64,000 nucleotides of DNA from Streptomyces sp. NBC_01306 (GCF_026340465.1 NZ_JAPEPC010000001.1:5709001-5773000), one strand, 5' to 3'; positions 8,527-17,950 are shown, numbered from the stretch's first letter. Numbers and translations: made by a program. Notes: a model not told the origin generated them from the sequence alone.

Positions 8527-8950
8527 GTGTATGACGGTAGCCGCCGTTGATCGAACGGTCCTGCCAGGGGGCCGGAAAAAAAGTGTCAACACGGGCGGTT
8601 GTGAGCTAATCCACAGCGGTGATGGCCAGTAACCCGTTCGGGTGAAAGCCGGGGTCCGCGGCGCGCTGGGCGGTTGATTGACCGGGGGGACGAGTGGACT
8701 AAAGTGGCGCGAAGTGGGAGGCGTGAGCGTCGTCACGTGCTGTACGGGCGCACTCCTCACGGTCACTCACCGCAGACACATCTGCTTGACGGACATATCC
8801 CGCACACCCGCGCATGCGCGGCGTACGTACGGCCCGGCCCTCTCCCGCTCGCCGGCCGGCCGACGCCCTTCCCGGCGCCGGCGGACCGTCCCCTTCCGAG
8901 CGGGCGGGGACCCGGCAGTACGTCCGGCCGCGCCGTACCTGAGAGGGCGC
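8527..8950. other. 424-bp divergent region between carbonic anhydrase and rsmH
   Basis: No gene is supported here. In particular nothing resembles mraZ, which precedes rsmH in many bacteria. A candidate sigma-70-type promoter for the dcw cluster and three AGTGG boxes are listed separately. If that promoter is right, the rsmH messenger has a leader of roughly 240 nt. The leader is GC-rich with short inverted repeats (for example CCGGCCGGCC near 8855) and a GACAC sequence near 8774. Confidence 0.5.
8678..8717 (+). promoter_or_regulatory. candidate rsmH/dcw promoter overlapped by three AGTGG boxes
   Basis: A -35-like TTGACC (8678-8683) is followed after 16 bp by a -10-like TAAAGT (8700-8705). 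AGTGG occurs at 8693-8697, 8703-8707 and 8713-8717, exactly one helical turn apart, so the boxes bracket and overlap the -10. The arrangement resembles the short G-rich direct repeats bound by MraZ upstream of mraZ-rsmH operons in other bacteria. Assignment as a promoter is inference from the sequence. Confidence 0.5.
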
Positions 8951-9907
8951 ATGAGCCAGTCCCGACATGTCCCGGTGATGCTCCAGCGATGCCTGGACCT
9001 GTTGGCCCCGGCGCTCGCCCAGCCCGGTGCGGTCGTCGTCGACTGCACCCTCGGCCTCGGCGGCCACAGCGAGGCGCTCCTTTCGACCTTCCCGGCGGCC
9101 CGGCTGATCGCACTCGACCGCGACAAGGAAGCCCTGCGGCTCTCCGCCGAGCGGCTCGCGCCGTTCGGCGACCGGGCCACCCTGGTGCACGCCGTCTACG
9201 ACGAACTGCCCGAGGTCCTGGACCGGCTGGACGTCCCGCGCGTACAGGGAGTCCTCTTCGACCTCGGCGTCTCGTCGATGCAGCTGGACGAGGCGGACCG
9301 CGGTTTCGCCTACGCCCAGGACGCCCCGCTCGACATGCGGATGGACCAGACGACCGGCATGGGCGCCGCCGAGGTGCTCAACACCTACCCGCCCGGCGAA
9401 CTGGTCCGGATCCTGCGCGCGTACGGCGAGGAGAAGCAGGCCAAGCGGATCGTCTCCGCTGTCGTACGGGAGCGTGAGAGGGAACCGTTCACCAACAGCG
9501 CCCGGCTGGTCGAGCTGATCCGCGACTCGCTGCCGCAGGCCGCCAAGCGCACCGGCGGCAACCCCGCCAAGCGCACCTTCCAGGCCCTGCGCATCGAGGT
9601 CAACGGCGAACTGACCGTGCTGGAGCGTGCCATTCCGGCCGCCGTGAAGAGCCTCGCCGTGGGCGGGCGCATCGCCGTCCTCTCGTACCACTCGCTTGAG
9701 GACCGGCTGGTCAAACAGGTCTTCGCGGCGGGCGCTGCCAACACGGCGCCGGCCGGTCTGCCGGTGGTGCCCGAGCGCTACCAGCCGCGGCTCAAGCTCC
9801 TCACCCGCGGTGCGGAACTTCCCGCGGAGGAGGAGGTCGCGGACAACAGGCGCGCGGCACCCGCCCGGTTGCGGGGTGCGCAGCGCATCCGCGAGGAGGC
9901 GCTGTGA
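8951..9907 (+). CDS. rsmH: 16S rRNA (cytosine(1402)-N(4))-methyltransferase RsmH
   Basis: 318 aa from the ATG at 8951, where the conserved RsmH N-terminus begins (SRHVPVMLQRCLDLL); the upstream in-frame extension is not conserved-looking. The SAM site is VVDCTLGLGGHSEALL (about residues 33-48) and the next strand ends ALDRD. Further family hallmarks are GVLFDLGVSSMQLDEADRGFAY and NPAKRTFQALRIEVNGEL. It N4-methylates C1402 in the ribosomal P site. It is the first gene of the dcw cluster and overlaps ftsL by 4 nt (GTGA). Confidence 0.96.
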   Translation: MSQSRHVPVMLQRCLDLLAPALAQPGAVVVDCTLGLGGHSEALLSTFPAARLIALDRDKEALRLSAERLAPFGDRATLVHAVYDELPEVLDRLDVPRVQGVLFDLGVSSMQLDEADRGFAYAQDAPLDMRMDQTTGMGAAEVLNTYPPGELVRILRAYGEEKQAKRIVSAVVREREREPFTNSARLVELIRDSLPQAAKRTGGNPAKRTFQALRIEVNGELTVLERAIPAAVKSLAVGGRIAVLSYHSLEDRLVKQVFAAGAANTAPAGLPVVPERYQPRLKLLTRGAELPAEEEVADNRRAAPARLRGAQRIREEAL

Positions 9908-10407
9908 GCAAGCCGCCCCGGCAGTTGAAGGGCCGGGCCGCGCGGCTCGCCGCGCTCATGCCGGCCGGGCCCGGCAGAGCGGCCCGGATGCCCTTCGTGC
10001 TGCTGGTCGTGGTGCTGCTCGGCGGTGGCCTGATCACGCTCCTGCTGCTCAACTCGGCGCTGAACGAAGGTTCTTTCAAGCTCAGCAAGGACCAGAAGCA
10101 GATCACCGAGCTGACCGACGAGGAACAGGCGCTGCAGCGGGACGTCGACGGCCGCTCCGCACCCGGGGCGCTGGAGAAGCGGGCCCGCGAACTCGGCATG
10201 GTGCCGGGCGGCGGCCCCGCCTTCCTCGACCCGGACGGCAAGGTCCTGGGCCAGGCCGCCGAGTCCACGGCGCAGCCCGCACCGCCGCCTCCGGCCACGC
10301 CCAAGCCGTCCGCCACCCCTTCGGCACCGGCCGCGACCCCCTCGGGCGGCGCGCCCTCCGCGCCGGCCGGCACGACAGCGGCGCCGACCCATACCCCCGG
10401 CAGGTGA
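9904..10407 (+). CDS. ftsL: cell division protein FtsL-like
   Basis: 167 aa, GTG start overlapping the rsmH stop. Single-pass topology: a basic N-terminus, one transmembrane helix (about residues 30-50), then a coiled-coil-like stretch (LSKDQKQITELTDEEQALQRDVDG, about 60-83) ending in ALEKRARELGM, the usual FtsL/DivIC pattern. The last 65 residues are Pro/Ala/Thr-rich and probably disordered. Identity rests mostly on position between rsmH and ftsI plus this topology, because FtsL sequences are poorly conserved. It is expected to act with FtsQ/DivIB and DivIC at the septum. Confidence 0.85.
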   Translation: MSKPPRQLKGRAARLAALMPAGPGRAARMPFVLLVVVLLGGGLITLLLLNSALNEGSFKLSKDQKQITELTDEEQALQRDVDGRSAPGALEKRARELGMVPGGGPAFLDPDGKVLGQAAESTAQPAPPPPATPKPSATPSAPAATPSGGAPSAPAGTTAAPTHTPGR

Positions 10408-10411
10408 CGCA

Positions 10412-12364
10412 GTGCCGTCCAAGGAACCCCCGCGCCGCCGCGTACCGGGACCCGCGCGTCCGGCACGGCCCGCCGCACGGAGCGCACGCCCGGCGCAGCG
10501 CCGCCCGCGCCCCGCACGCCGGCCCAGGACACTGCGGCTCGGCAGCCCGCGCCCCCGGCTGCGGCTCGTCAGCCTCGCCCTGGCCCTCGTGATGGCGGTC
10601 TTCGTCGTACGGCTGCTCCAGGTCCAGGCCATCGACGCGAGTGCCTACACGGCCAAGGCGGACAAGAACCGCTATCTGAGCCACACGCTGACCGCCGAGC
10701 GCGGGGAGATCACCGACCGCAGCGGTGTGGCCCTGGCCGCCAGCGTCGACGCGTACGACATCACGGCCGACCCCACGATGTTCAGCCGGGCCCAGAGCCA
10801 CGCGACCGACGCCCCCGAGCAGGCGGGCGCTCTGCTCGCACCGATCCTCGGTGAGGACGCCGAGGCGATCGCGCGGAAACTCAGGACGCCCGACACCCGT
10901 TACGTACTGCTGGCGAGCCGGCAGACCCCGCAGGTCTGGAACCAGATCAAGGACCTGAAGAACGTCTTCGCGCAGAAGGCGTCCGCGGACAAGGCCAAGG
11001 GCGGCAAGGGTGCCGATGTGATGGCCGGGGTCTTCCAGGAGCCGAGCACCAAACGCGTGTACCCGAACGGCGACCTCGCAGCCGGGGTGCTCGGCTGGGT
11101 CAACTCGGCGGGCCAGGGCGCCGGCGGCCTGGAGTCCTCGCTGAACAAGGAGCTGGCGGGCAAGAACGGCAAGATCACTTATGCCCAGTCGGGCGGCCGT
11201 ACGGTGCCGACCGCCGGGACGAGCGAGAAGCCGGCCGTCCCCGGCTCGGACGTCGAACTGACCCTGGACCGTGACATCCAGTGGGCCGCGCAGAGCGCCA
11301 TCGCCGCCCAGGTGAAGGAGTCCAGGGCCGACCGCGGCTATGTGGTGGTGCAGGACACCAGGAGCGGTCAGGTCCTCGCCATGGCCGACGCGCCCGGCTT
11401 CGACCCCAACGACCTGACCCACGCCGACCCCGCCGCACTCGGCAACGCCGCGGTCCAGGACGCCTACGAGCCGGGCTCCGTCAGCAAGATCATGTCCATG
11501 GCCGCCATCATCCAGCAGGGGGTGGCCACCCCGACGACCCATGTCACCGTCCCCAACCGGCTGCACCGCGGGGACCGGCTCTTCAAGGACGACGTCGACC
11601 ACGACACCTGGTCGCTGACGCTCAACGGCGTACTGGCCAAGTCCAGCAACATCGGCACCATCGAGGCCGCGGGCCAGCTCGGCAAGACGCAGCCCGAGGC
11701 CAACAGGGTCCTCTACTCCTATCTGCACAAGTTCGGCATCGGAAGTCCCACCGGGGTCGGCTTCCCCGGCGAGACATCGGGGATCCTGGCCAAGCCGCAG
11801 GACTGGTCGACGTCCCAGCAGTACACGATCCCGTTCGGACAGGGGCTCTCGCTCAGCGCGCTGCAGGCGGCCTCCGTGTACTCCACGATCGCCAACGGCG
11901 GTGTACGCGTGCAGCCCTCGCTGATCAGCGGCATCAAGGGCCCCGACGGCCGCTTCACCCCGTCGCCGGCCCCGAAGGAGAGCCGGGTCGTGAGCGAGCG
12001 GACGGCGAAGACGGTCTCCCGGATGCTGGAGTCGGTCGTCAGCGACGTGGAGGGCACCGGCATCTCCGCCCGTATCCCCGGCTACCGGGTCGCGGGCAAG
12101 ACGGGCACGGCCAACCGGGTGGACCCGAAGACAGGCCGCTACAGCGGATACACCGCCTCCTTCGCGGGCTTCGCCCCCGCCGACAAACCCCGGGTCACCG
12201 TCTACTGCGCCATCCAGAACCCCACCAGCGGAAGCCACTTCGGCGGCTCCACCTGTGGCCCTGTTTACAAAAAGGTCATGGAGTTCGCCCTCAAGACCCT
12301 CCAGACCCCGCCGACCGGCAAGAAGGCCGACCCGCTGCCGGTCACCTTCGGCCCTCACCAGTGA
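10412..12364 (+). CDS. ftsI: septal peptidoglycan transpeptidase FtsI (PBP3, class B PBP)
   Basis: 650 aa, GTG start 4 nt after ftsL. Arg/Pro-rich cytoplasmic N-terminus (about 45 residues), one transmembrane helix (LRLVSLALALVMAVFVVRLL), then the PBP dimerisation domain (AERGEITDRSGVALA). The transpeptidase motifs are complete: SVSK with the acylated Ser at 356, SSN at 411-413 and KTG at 563-565. It crosslinks septal peptidoglycan with FtsW. In Streptomyces it is needed for sporulation septation rather than viability. Confidence 0.96.
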   Translation: MPSKEPPRRRVPGPARPARPAARSARPAQRRPRPARRPRTLRLGSPRPRLRLVSLALALVMAVFVVRLLQVQAIDASAYTAKADKNRYLSHTLTAERGEITDRSGVALAASVDAYDITADPTMFSRAQSHATDAPEQAGALLAPILGEDAEAIARKLRTPDTRYVLLASRQTPQVWNQIKDLKNVFAQKASADKAKGGKGADVMAGVFQEPSTKRVYPNGDLAAGVLGWVNSAGQGAGGLESSLNKELAGKNGKITYAQSGGRTVPTAGTSEKPAVPGSDVELTLDRDIQWAAQSAIAAQVKESRADRGYVVVQDTRSGQVLAMADAPGFDPNDLTHADPAALGNAAVQDAYEPGSVSKIMSMAAIIQQGVATPTTHVTVPNRLHRGDRLFKDDVDHDTWSLTLNGVLAKSSNIGTIEAAGQLGKTQPEANRVLYSYLHKFGIGSPTGVGFPGETSGILAKPQDWSTSQQYTIPFGQGLSLSALQAASVYSTIANGGVRVQPSLISGIKGPDGRFTPSPAPKESRVVSERTAKTVSRMLESVVSDVEGTGISARIPGYRVAGKTGTANRVDPKTGRYSGYTASFAGFAPADKPRVTVYCAIQNPTSGSHFGGSTCGPVYKKVMEFALKTLQTPPTGKKADPLPVTFGPHQ

Positions 12365-12377
12365 CTGGGAACCATCA

Positions 12378-14051
12378 GTGACGACGATCACCCCCGAGCC
12401 GGGGAACCGGAACACCGCCGCACCCTCACTTCGCGGGGAGCCCGGTGCGCCCGGTACGCTCACCGCCGTGCCACACGCTGATCAGTACCAAATCGCCCAG
12501 AAAGACCTTTCTGTGACCTATCCGGGAGCACCCCGTCCGGCCGAGGTCCGACCGACCCCTCTGGGGGATCTGGCAGGACGAGTGGGCATCGCGTCACCTG
12601 GTGCCGCTGAGGTCACCGGCATCACCCATGACTCCCGGGCCGTGCGGCCCGGAGACCTGTACGCCGCACTCCCCGGCGCCCGGCTGCACGGCGCCGACTT
12701 CGTCGAGCAGGCGGCAGGCCTGGGAGCCGCCGCGGTGCTCACGGACCCCACGGGCACCGAACGGGCCGAGGCCACCGGGCTCCCCGTGCTGACCGTCCCC
12801 GACCCGCGGGCCGTCATGGGCGAGCTGGCCGCGGAGATCTACGGGCACCCCGGCCGCGACCTCCTCCAGATCGGCATCACCGGCACATCGGGCAAGACCA
12901 CCACGGCGTATCTGGTCGAGGGCGGCATCCGGGCGGCCGGGCACCTCAGCGGCCTCATCGGCACGGTCGAGATGCGGATCGGCGACGAGCGCATCAAGTC
13001 CGAGCGCACCACCCCCGAAGCCACCGACCTCCAGGCGCTGTTCGCGGTCATGCGCGAGCGCGGGGTCGACACGGTCGCCATGGAGGTCTCCAGCCACGCG
13101 CTGGTGCTCGGCCGGGTCGACGCCTGCGTCTTCGACGTCGCGGTCTTCAACAACCTCAGCCCGGAGCACATGGAGTTCCACTCCGGGATGGAGGACTACT
13201 TCCAGGCCAAGGCGCAGCTGTTCACCCCGCTGCGCAGCAAGGTCGGCGTCGTCAACTACGACGACGAGTACGGCCGCCGGCTCGTCGACGAGGCGACCGT
13301 CCCCATCACCACCTTCTCCGCCGAGGGGCATCCGGACGCCGACTGGCGGGCCGAGGACGTCGAAGTCGCCCTGTTCACCAGCACCTTCACCGCCGTCGGC
13401 CCGCAGGGACAGCGCATCGCCGCCACCTCGCCGCTGGCCGGCCCCTTCAACGTGGCCAACACCCTCGCCGCGATCGTCACCCTCGCCGTCGCGGGCACCG
13501 ACCCGCAGACCGCGGCCGACGGCATCGCCGCCGTCCCCGGGGTGCCGGGCAGGCTGGAGCGGGTGGACGCCGGGCAGCCGTACCTCGCCGTCGTCGACTA
13601 CGCGCACAAGACGGACGCCGTCGAGTCGGTGCTGCGGGCTCTGCGCAAGGTCACCGAGGGCAGCCTGCACATCGTGCTCGGCTGCGGCGGCGACCGCGAC
13701 AAGACCAAACGCGGCCCGATGGGCGCGGCGGCGGCCCGCCTCGCCGACACCGCCGTACTGACCTCCGACAACCCGCGCGGCGAGGACCCCCTCGCGATCC
13801 TCGCCGCGATGATCGCCGGCGCCGCCGAGGTCCCGGTGCACGAGCGCGGCGACGTGCTGATCGACTCCGACCGCGCGGCGGCCATCGCCGCGGCCGTGGC
13901 CCGCGCCCGCCCCGGCGACACCGTGCTGGTCGCAGGCAAGGGCCATGAGCAGGGCCAGGACATCGCCGGCGTGGTACGCCCCTTCGACGACCGCCAGGTC
14001 CTCCGCGCAGCAATCGAGCGCGCAGCAATCGAGAACAACAGTCAGGGATGA
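12378..14051 (+). CDS. murE: UDP-N-acetylmuramoyl-tripeptide synthetase MurE
   Basis: 557 aa from the GTG at 12378. Internal GTGs at 12468 and 12512 would remove a 30-45 residue non-conserved N-terminus and remain possible. Mur ligase architecture: N-terminal substrate domain with THDSRAVRPGDLYAALPG, ATP loop GITGTSGKTTTAYL (Lys173), central domain, and C-terminal domain with the DNPR motif (about 464-467) typical of MurE enzymes adding diaminopimelate. Streptomyces walls contain LL-DAP, so the substrate is expected to be LL-DAP. It lies 13 nt after ftsI. Confidence 0.94.
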   Translation: MTTITPEPGNRNTAAPSLRGEPGAPGTLTAVPHADQYQIAQKDLSVTYPGAPRPAEVRPTPLGDLAGRVGIASPGAAEVTGITHDSRAVRPGDLYAALPGARLHGADFVEQAAGLGAAAVLTDPTGTERAEATGLPVLTVPDPRAVMGELAAEIYGHPGRDLLQIGITGTSGKTTTAYLVEGGIRAAGHLSGLIGTVEMRIGDERIKSERTTPEATDLQALFAVMRERGVDTVAMEVSSHALVLGRVDACVFDVAVFNNLSPEHMEFHSGMEDYFQAKAQLFTPLRSKVGVVNYDDEYGRRLVDEATVPITTFSAEGHPDADWRAEDVEVALFTSTFTAVGPQGQRIAATSPLAGPFNVANTLAAIVTLAVAGTDPQTAADGIAAVPGVPGRLERVDAGQPYLAVVDYAHKTDAVESVLRALRKVTEGSLHIVLGCGGDRDKTKRGPMGAAAARLADTAVLTSDNPRGEDPLAILAAMIAGAAEVPVHERGDVLIDSDRAAAIAAAVARARPGDTVLVAGKGHEQGQDIAGVVRPFDDRQVLRAAIERAAIENNSQG

Positions 14052-14055
14052 CCAA

Positions 14056-15477
14056 GTGATCGCCCTTTCCCTCTCCGAGATCGCCGACATCATCGGCGGG
14101 CAGTCGCACGACATACCGGATCCGTCCGTCCTGGTCACCGGTCCTGTCGTCACCGACTCCCGCGCGGTGCGGCCCGGCAGTCTCTTCGTCGCGTTCGCCG
14201 GTGAGCGCGTAGACGGCCACGACTATGCGCGGAGCGCCGTCGAAGCCGGAGCGTCGGCCGTGCTGGCCACCCGGCCCGTCGGCGTGCCGGCCATCGTGGT
14301 GCCCGACGTGACCGCCGCGCTCGGGACGCTCGCGCGTACCGTCGTGGAGCGCCTGGGTACCGAAGTCGTCGCACTCACCGGTTCCGCCGGCAAGACGTCG
14401 ACCAAGGACCTGATCGCCCAACTCCTGGAGCGCAAGGGTCCGACGGTCTACCCGGAAGGAAATCTGAACAACGAGATCGGCCTGCCCCTCACCGCGCTGC
14501 GGGCCGACGAGAACACCCGTTACCTGGTTCTCGAAATGGGTGCGCGCTACATCGGCGACATCCGCTACCTCACCGGCCTGGTGCCGCCGAAGACCGGTCT
14601 CGTCCTCAACGTCGGGACCGCGCACATCGGGGAGTTCGGCGGCCGCGAGCAGATCGCCCAGGCCAAGGGCGAGATGGTCGAGTCGCTTCCGGAGCACGGC
14701 GTCGCCGTGCTCAACGCCGACGACCCGCTCGTACGTGCCATGTCCTCCCGGACCAAGGCGCGCCTCCTGCTCTTCGGAGAGGCGGATGAAGCGGACGTAC
14801 GTGCCGAGAAGGTCCGCCTGACCGACACCGGGCAGGCCGCATTTACGCTGCACACACCCACCGGGTGCAGCGAGGTGACCTTGCGCCTGTACGGTGAGCA
14901 CCACGTGTCGAACGCGCTCGCCGCGGCCGCCGTCGCACATGAGTTGGGCATGTCCGCTGACGAGATCGCAACGGCGCTCTCCGAGGCAGGCACGCTCTCC
15001 CGCTGGCGCATGGAGGTCACCGAGCGTCCGGACGGTGTGACGGTCGTCAACGACGCCTACAACGCGAACCCCGAATCCATGCGAGCCGCGCTGCGTGCGC
15101 TGGCGGCCATGGGCAAGGCCTCACAGGCGAAGGGGGGACGCACGTGGGCGGTGCTCGGTCAGATGGCCGAGCTCGGAGACGAGTCACTCGCCGAGCACGA
15201 CGCGGTCGGACGGCTGGCCGTCCGGCTCAACGTGAGCAAGCTCGTGGCAGTCGGGGGCAGGGAAGCGTCCTGGCTGCAACTGGGCGCCTATAACGAGGGT
15301 TCGTGGGGTGAGGAGTCGGTGCACGTGTCCGACGCGCAGGCGGCCGTCGACCTGTTGCGCAGTCAACTGCGTGAGGGAGACGTCGTGCTGGTGAAGGCGT
15401 CCAGGTCGGTGGGGTTGGAGCAGGTGGCGAACGCGCTGCTCGACGGTGGTACCGAGGGCGAGGTCGCCGCCCGATGA
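14056..15477 (+). CDS. murF: UDP-N-acetylmuramoyl-tripeptide--D-alanyl-D-alanine ligase MurF
   Basis: 473 aa from the GTG at 14056, 4 nt after the murE stop. The order of motifs fits MurF: TDSRAVRPGSLFVAFAGERVDGHDYARSA, ATP loop VALTGSAGKTSTKDLIAQ (Lys113), NNEIGLPLT, LVLEMGARYIGDI and VVNDAYNANPESMRAAL. It adds D-Ala-D-Ala to the UDP-MurNAc-tripeptide in the cytoplasm. The stop overlaps the mraY start (ATGA), indicating translational coupling. Confidence 0.95.
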   Translation: MIALSLSEIADIIGGQSHDIPDPSVLVTGPVVTDSRAVRPGSLFVAFAGERVDGHDYARSAVEAGASAVLATRPVGVPAIVVPDVTAALGTLARTVVERLGTEVVALTGSAGKTSTKDLIAQLLERKGPTVYPEGNLNNEIGLPLTALRADENTRYLVLEMGARYIGDIRYLTGLVPPKTGLVLNVGTAHIGEFGGREQIAQAKGEMVESLPEHGVAVLNADDPLVRAMSSRTKARLLLFGEADEADVRAEKVRLTDTGQAAFTLHTPTGCSEVTLRLYGEHHVSNALAAAAVAHELGMSADEIATALSEAGTLSRWRMEVTERPDGVTVVNDAYNANPESMRAALRALAAMGKASQAKGGRTWAVLGQMAELGDESLAEHDAVGRLAVRLNVSKLVAVGGREASWLQLGAYNEGSWGEESVHVSDAQAAVDLLRSQLREGDVVLVKASRSVGLEQVANALLDGGTEGEVAAR

Positions 15478-16544
15478 AGCAGATTCTCTTCTCGGGAGTC
15501 ATCGGACTCTTCCTCACCCTGGTCGGCACACCGCTGCTGATCAAGCTGCTTGCCCGCAAGGGGTACGGGCAGTTCATCCGGGACGACGGACCGCGTGGCC
15601 ACCACGGCAAGCGCGGTACGCCGACCATGGGTGGTATCGCCTTCATCCTGGCCACGATCATCGCGTACCTCGCCACCAAGCTGATCACCGGCGACCCGAT
15701 GACGTTCTCGGGTGTGCTGGTGCTCTTCCTGATGGCGGGGATGGGTCTGGTCGGGTTCCTCGACGACTACATCAAGATCGTCAAGCAGCGCTCGCTGGGC
15801 CTGCGGGCCAAGGCGAAGATGGCCGGCCAGCTGATCGTCGGTATCGCCTTCGCCGTCCTGGCCCTGATGTTCAAGGACTCGCGCGGCTACACGCCGGCCT
15901 CCACGAAGCTCTCCTTCGTCTCGGACTTCGGCTGGTCGATCGGACCGGTCCTCTTCGTCGTCTGGGCGCTGTTCATGATCCTGGCCATGTCGAACGGGGT
16001 GAACCTCACCGACGGCCTCGACGGCCTCGCCACCGGTGCCTCCGTGATGGTCTTCGGCGCGTACACCTTCATCGGTGTCTGGCAGTTCCAGGAGTCCTGC
16101 GCCAACGCGGCGACCCTGACCAACCCCAGCGCCTGCTTCGAGGTCAGAGACCCACTGGACCTGGCAGTCGTCGCATCGGCCCTGATGGGCGCCTGCTTCG
16201 GCTTCCTGTGGTGGAACACATCGCCCGCCAAGATCTTCATGGGCGACACCGGGTCGCTGGCGCTGGGCGGCGCGCTCGCCGGGCTCGCCATCTGCTCCCG
16301 CACCGAGTTCCTGATGGCCATCCTCGGCGGCCTCTTCGTCCTGATCACCATGTCCGTCGTGATCCAGGTCGGCTCCTTCAAGATGACCGGCAAGCGCGTC
16401 TTCAAGATGGCGCCACTCCAGCACCACTTCGAACTCAAGGGGTGGTCCGAAGTCCTTGTCGTGGTCCGCTTCTGGATCATCCAGGGCATGTGCGTGATCG
16501 TCGGCCTCGGGCTCTTCTACGCGGGCTGGGCGGCCGCCAAGTGA
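15474..16544 (+). CDS. mraY: phospho-N-acetylmuramoyl-pentapeptide transferase MraY
   Basis: 356 aa, ATG overlapping murF. Polytopic membrane enzyme with about ten helices. The family signature lines are present: RDDGPRGHHGKRGTPTMGG, LVGFLDDYIKIVKQRSLGL (the DDD region) and SNGVNLTDGLDGLATG, with MGDTGSLALGG and a final APLQHHFELKGWSE. It transfers phospho-MurNAc-pentapeptide to undecaprenyl phosphate, giving lipid I. It shares a GTGA overlap with murD. Confidence 0.97.
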   Translation: MKQILFSGVIGLFLTLVGTPLLIKLLARKGYGQFIRDDGPRGHHGKRGTPTMGGIAFILATIIAYLATKLITGDPMTFSGVLVLFLMAGMGLVGFLDDYIKIVKQRSLGLRAKAKMAGQLIVGIAFAVLALMFKDSRGYTPASTKLSFVSDFGWSIGPVLFVVWALFMILAMSNGVNLTDGLDGLATGASVMVFGAYTFIGVWQFQESCANAATLTNPSACFEVRDPLDLAVVASALMGACFGFLWWNTSPAKIFMGDTGSLALGGALAGLAICSRTEFLMAILGGLFVLITMSVVIQVGSFKMTGKRVFKMAPLQHHFELKGWSEVLVVVRFWIIQGMCVIVGLGLFYAGWAAAK

Positions 16545-17950
16545 TCTGGCAGGGCAAGCGCGTCACCGTGGCGGGCATGGGCGTCTCCGGGCTTCCGGCG
16601 GCGCGCGCCCTGCACGGCCTCGGCGCCGAGGTCACCGTCGTCAACGAGGGCGCGGACGAGCGCGCCCGCGCCCAGGCCGCCGAACTCACCGCGCTGGGCA
16701 TCACGGTGCGCCTCGGCGACGCGACGACCCTGCCGGAGGGCACCGAACTGGTCGTCACCGCCCCCGGCTGGCGGCCGGACAAGCCGCTCTTCCTGGCGGC
16801 GGCCGAAGCAGGGGTGCCGGTCTGGGGCGACGTCGAACTCGCCTGGCGGCTGCGGCGTCCGGGCGCCGCGCCCTGGCTCGCGGTCACCGGCACCAACGGC
16901 AAGACCACGACCGTACGGATGCTCGCCTCGATCCTGCGCGCCGCCGGGCTGCGCACCGAGGCCGTCGGCAACATCGGCGTCTCGCTCCTGGACGCCGTCC
17001 TCGGCGACGAGGAGTACGACGTACTGGCCGTGGAGCTCTCCAGCTACCAGCTGCACTGGGCGCCCAGCCTGCGCGTCCACTCGGCCGCCGTGCTCAACCT
17101 GGCGCCCGACCACCTCGACTGGCACGGCTCCATGGCGGCGTACGCGGCCGACAAGGGCCGGGTCTACGAGGGCAACACCGTCGCCTGCGTCTACAACGCC
17201 GCGGACCCCGCCACCGAGGAACTCGTCCGCGCGGCCGACGTGGAGGAGGGCTGCCGGGCCATCGGCTTCACCCTCGGCACGCCGGGCCCCTCGCAGCTCG
17301 GCGTGGTCGACGGGATCCTGGTCGACCGCGCCTTCGTGGCCGACCGCCAGAAGCAGGCCCAGGAGCTGGCCGAGATCGGGGACGTCAACCCGCCGGCCCC
17401 GCACAACATCGCCAACGCCCTCGCCGCGGCCGCGCTGGCCCGCGCGTACGGCGTGGCGCCGGCCGCCGTACGCGACGGACTCCGCGCCTTCCGGCCGGAT
17501 CCGCACCGCATCGAGAAGGTGGCCGACGTCGCGGGTGTCGCGTACGTCGACGACTCCAAGGCCACCAACACCCATGCCACCGAAGCCTCCCTGGCCGCCT
17601 ACGACCCGATCGTCTGGATCGCGGGCGGTCTCGCCAAGGGCGCGAGCTTCGACGATCTGGTCGGCGGGGCGGCGAAGCGCCTGCGGGCCGTCGTGCTGAT
17701 CGGCGCCGAGCGGGCGCTCATCGCCGAAGCCCTGGCGCGACACGCCCCGGAAGTACCGGTGGTCGACCTCGACCGGACCGACACTGGGGCGATGTCGGCG
17801 GCGGTCCGGGAGGCGGCACGGCTCGCCCGGCCGGGGGACACGGTCCTGCTGGCTCCGGCCTGTGCCTCCATGGACATGTTCGCCAACTACAACAAGCGTG
17901 GCGAGGCATTCGCCGACGCGGTACGCGAGTTGGCCGCCGAGAGCGGCTAG
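16541..17950 (+). CDS. murD: UDP-N-acetylmuramoylalanine--D-glutamate ligase MurD
   Basis: 469 aa, GTG overlapping mraY. Rossmann-like N-terminus (VTVAGMGVSGLPAARAL), ATP loop VTGTNGKTTTVRML (Lys121), central LNLAPDHLDWHGSMAAY and C-terminal YVDDSKATNTHA with a final FANYNKRGEAFADAV, all typical of MurD. It adds D-glutamate to UDP-MurNAc-L-Ala. The TAG stop (17948-17950) is formed by the first bases of the inverted-repeat element that separates it from ftsW; the protein end itself looks normal. Confidence 0.95.
   Translation: MIWQGKRVTVAGMGVSGLPAARALHGLGAEVTVVNEGADERARAQAAELTALGITVRLGDATTLPEGTELVVTAPGWRPDKPLFLAAAEAGVPVWGDVELAWRLRRPGAAPWLAVTGTNGKTTTVRMLASILRAAGLRTEAVGNIGVSLLDAVLGDEEYDVLAVELSSYQLHWAPSLRVHSAAVLNLAPDHLDWHGSMAAYAADKGRVYEGNTVACVYNAADPATEELVRAADVEEGCRAIGFTLGTPGPSQLGVVDGILVDRAFVADRQKQAQELAEIGDVNPPAPHNIANALAAAALARAYGVAPAAVRDGLRAFRPDPHRIEKVADVAGVAYVDDSKATNTHATEASLAAYDPIVWIAGGLAKGASFDDLVGGAAKRLRAVVLIGAERALIAEALARHAPEVPVVDLDRTDTGAMSAAVREAARLARPGDTVLLAPACASMDMFANYNKRGEAFADAVRELAAESG

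Noticed and set aside
8678..8950. Possible mraZ remnant or N-terminal extension upstream of rsmH
   Set aside because: The translated 91 residues are Arg/Pro-rich with no AbrB/MraZ fold pattern; the RsmH N-terminus is clear at 8951.
10103..12463. 786-codon minus-strand frame opposite ftsL and ftsI
   Set aside because: No protein motifs or ribosome site; ftsI has all penicillin-binding motifs on the plus strand.
12378..12511. Later MurE start at the GTG at 12468 or 12512
   Set aside because: Not excluded, but the GTG at 12378 has GGGA at suitable distance and keeps the tight spacing to ftsI, so it was preferred.
17776..17841. GACAC motifs at 17780 and 17837 in the murD 3' end as WhiA sites for ftsW
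   Set aside because: GACAC is common in coding DNA with GAC codons; two copies in murD are not distinguishable from chance without binding data.
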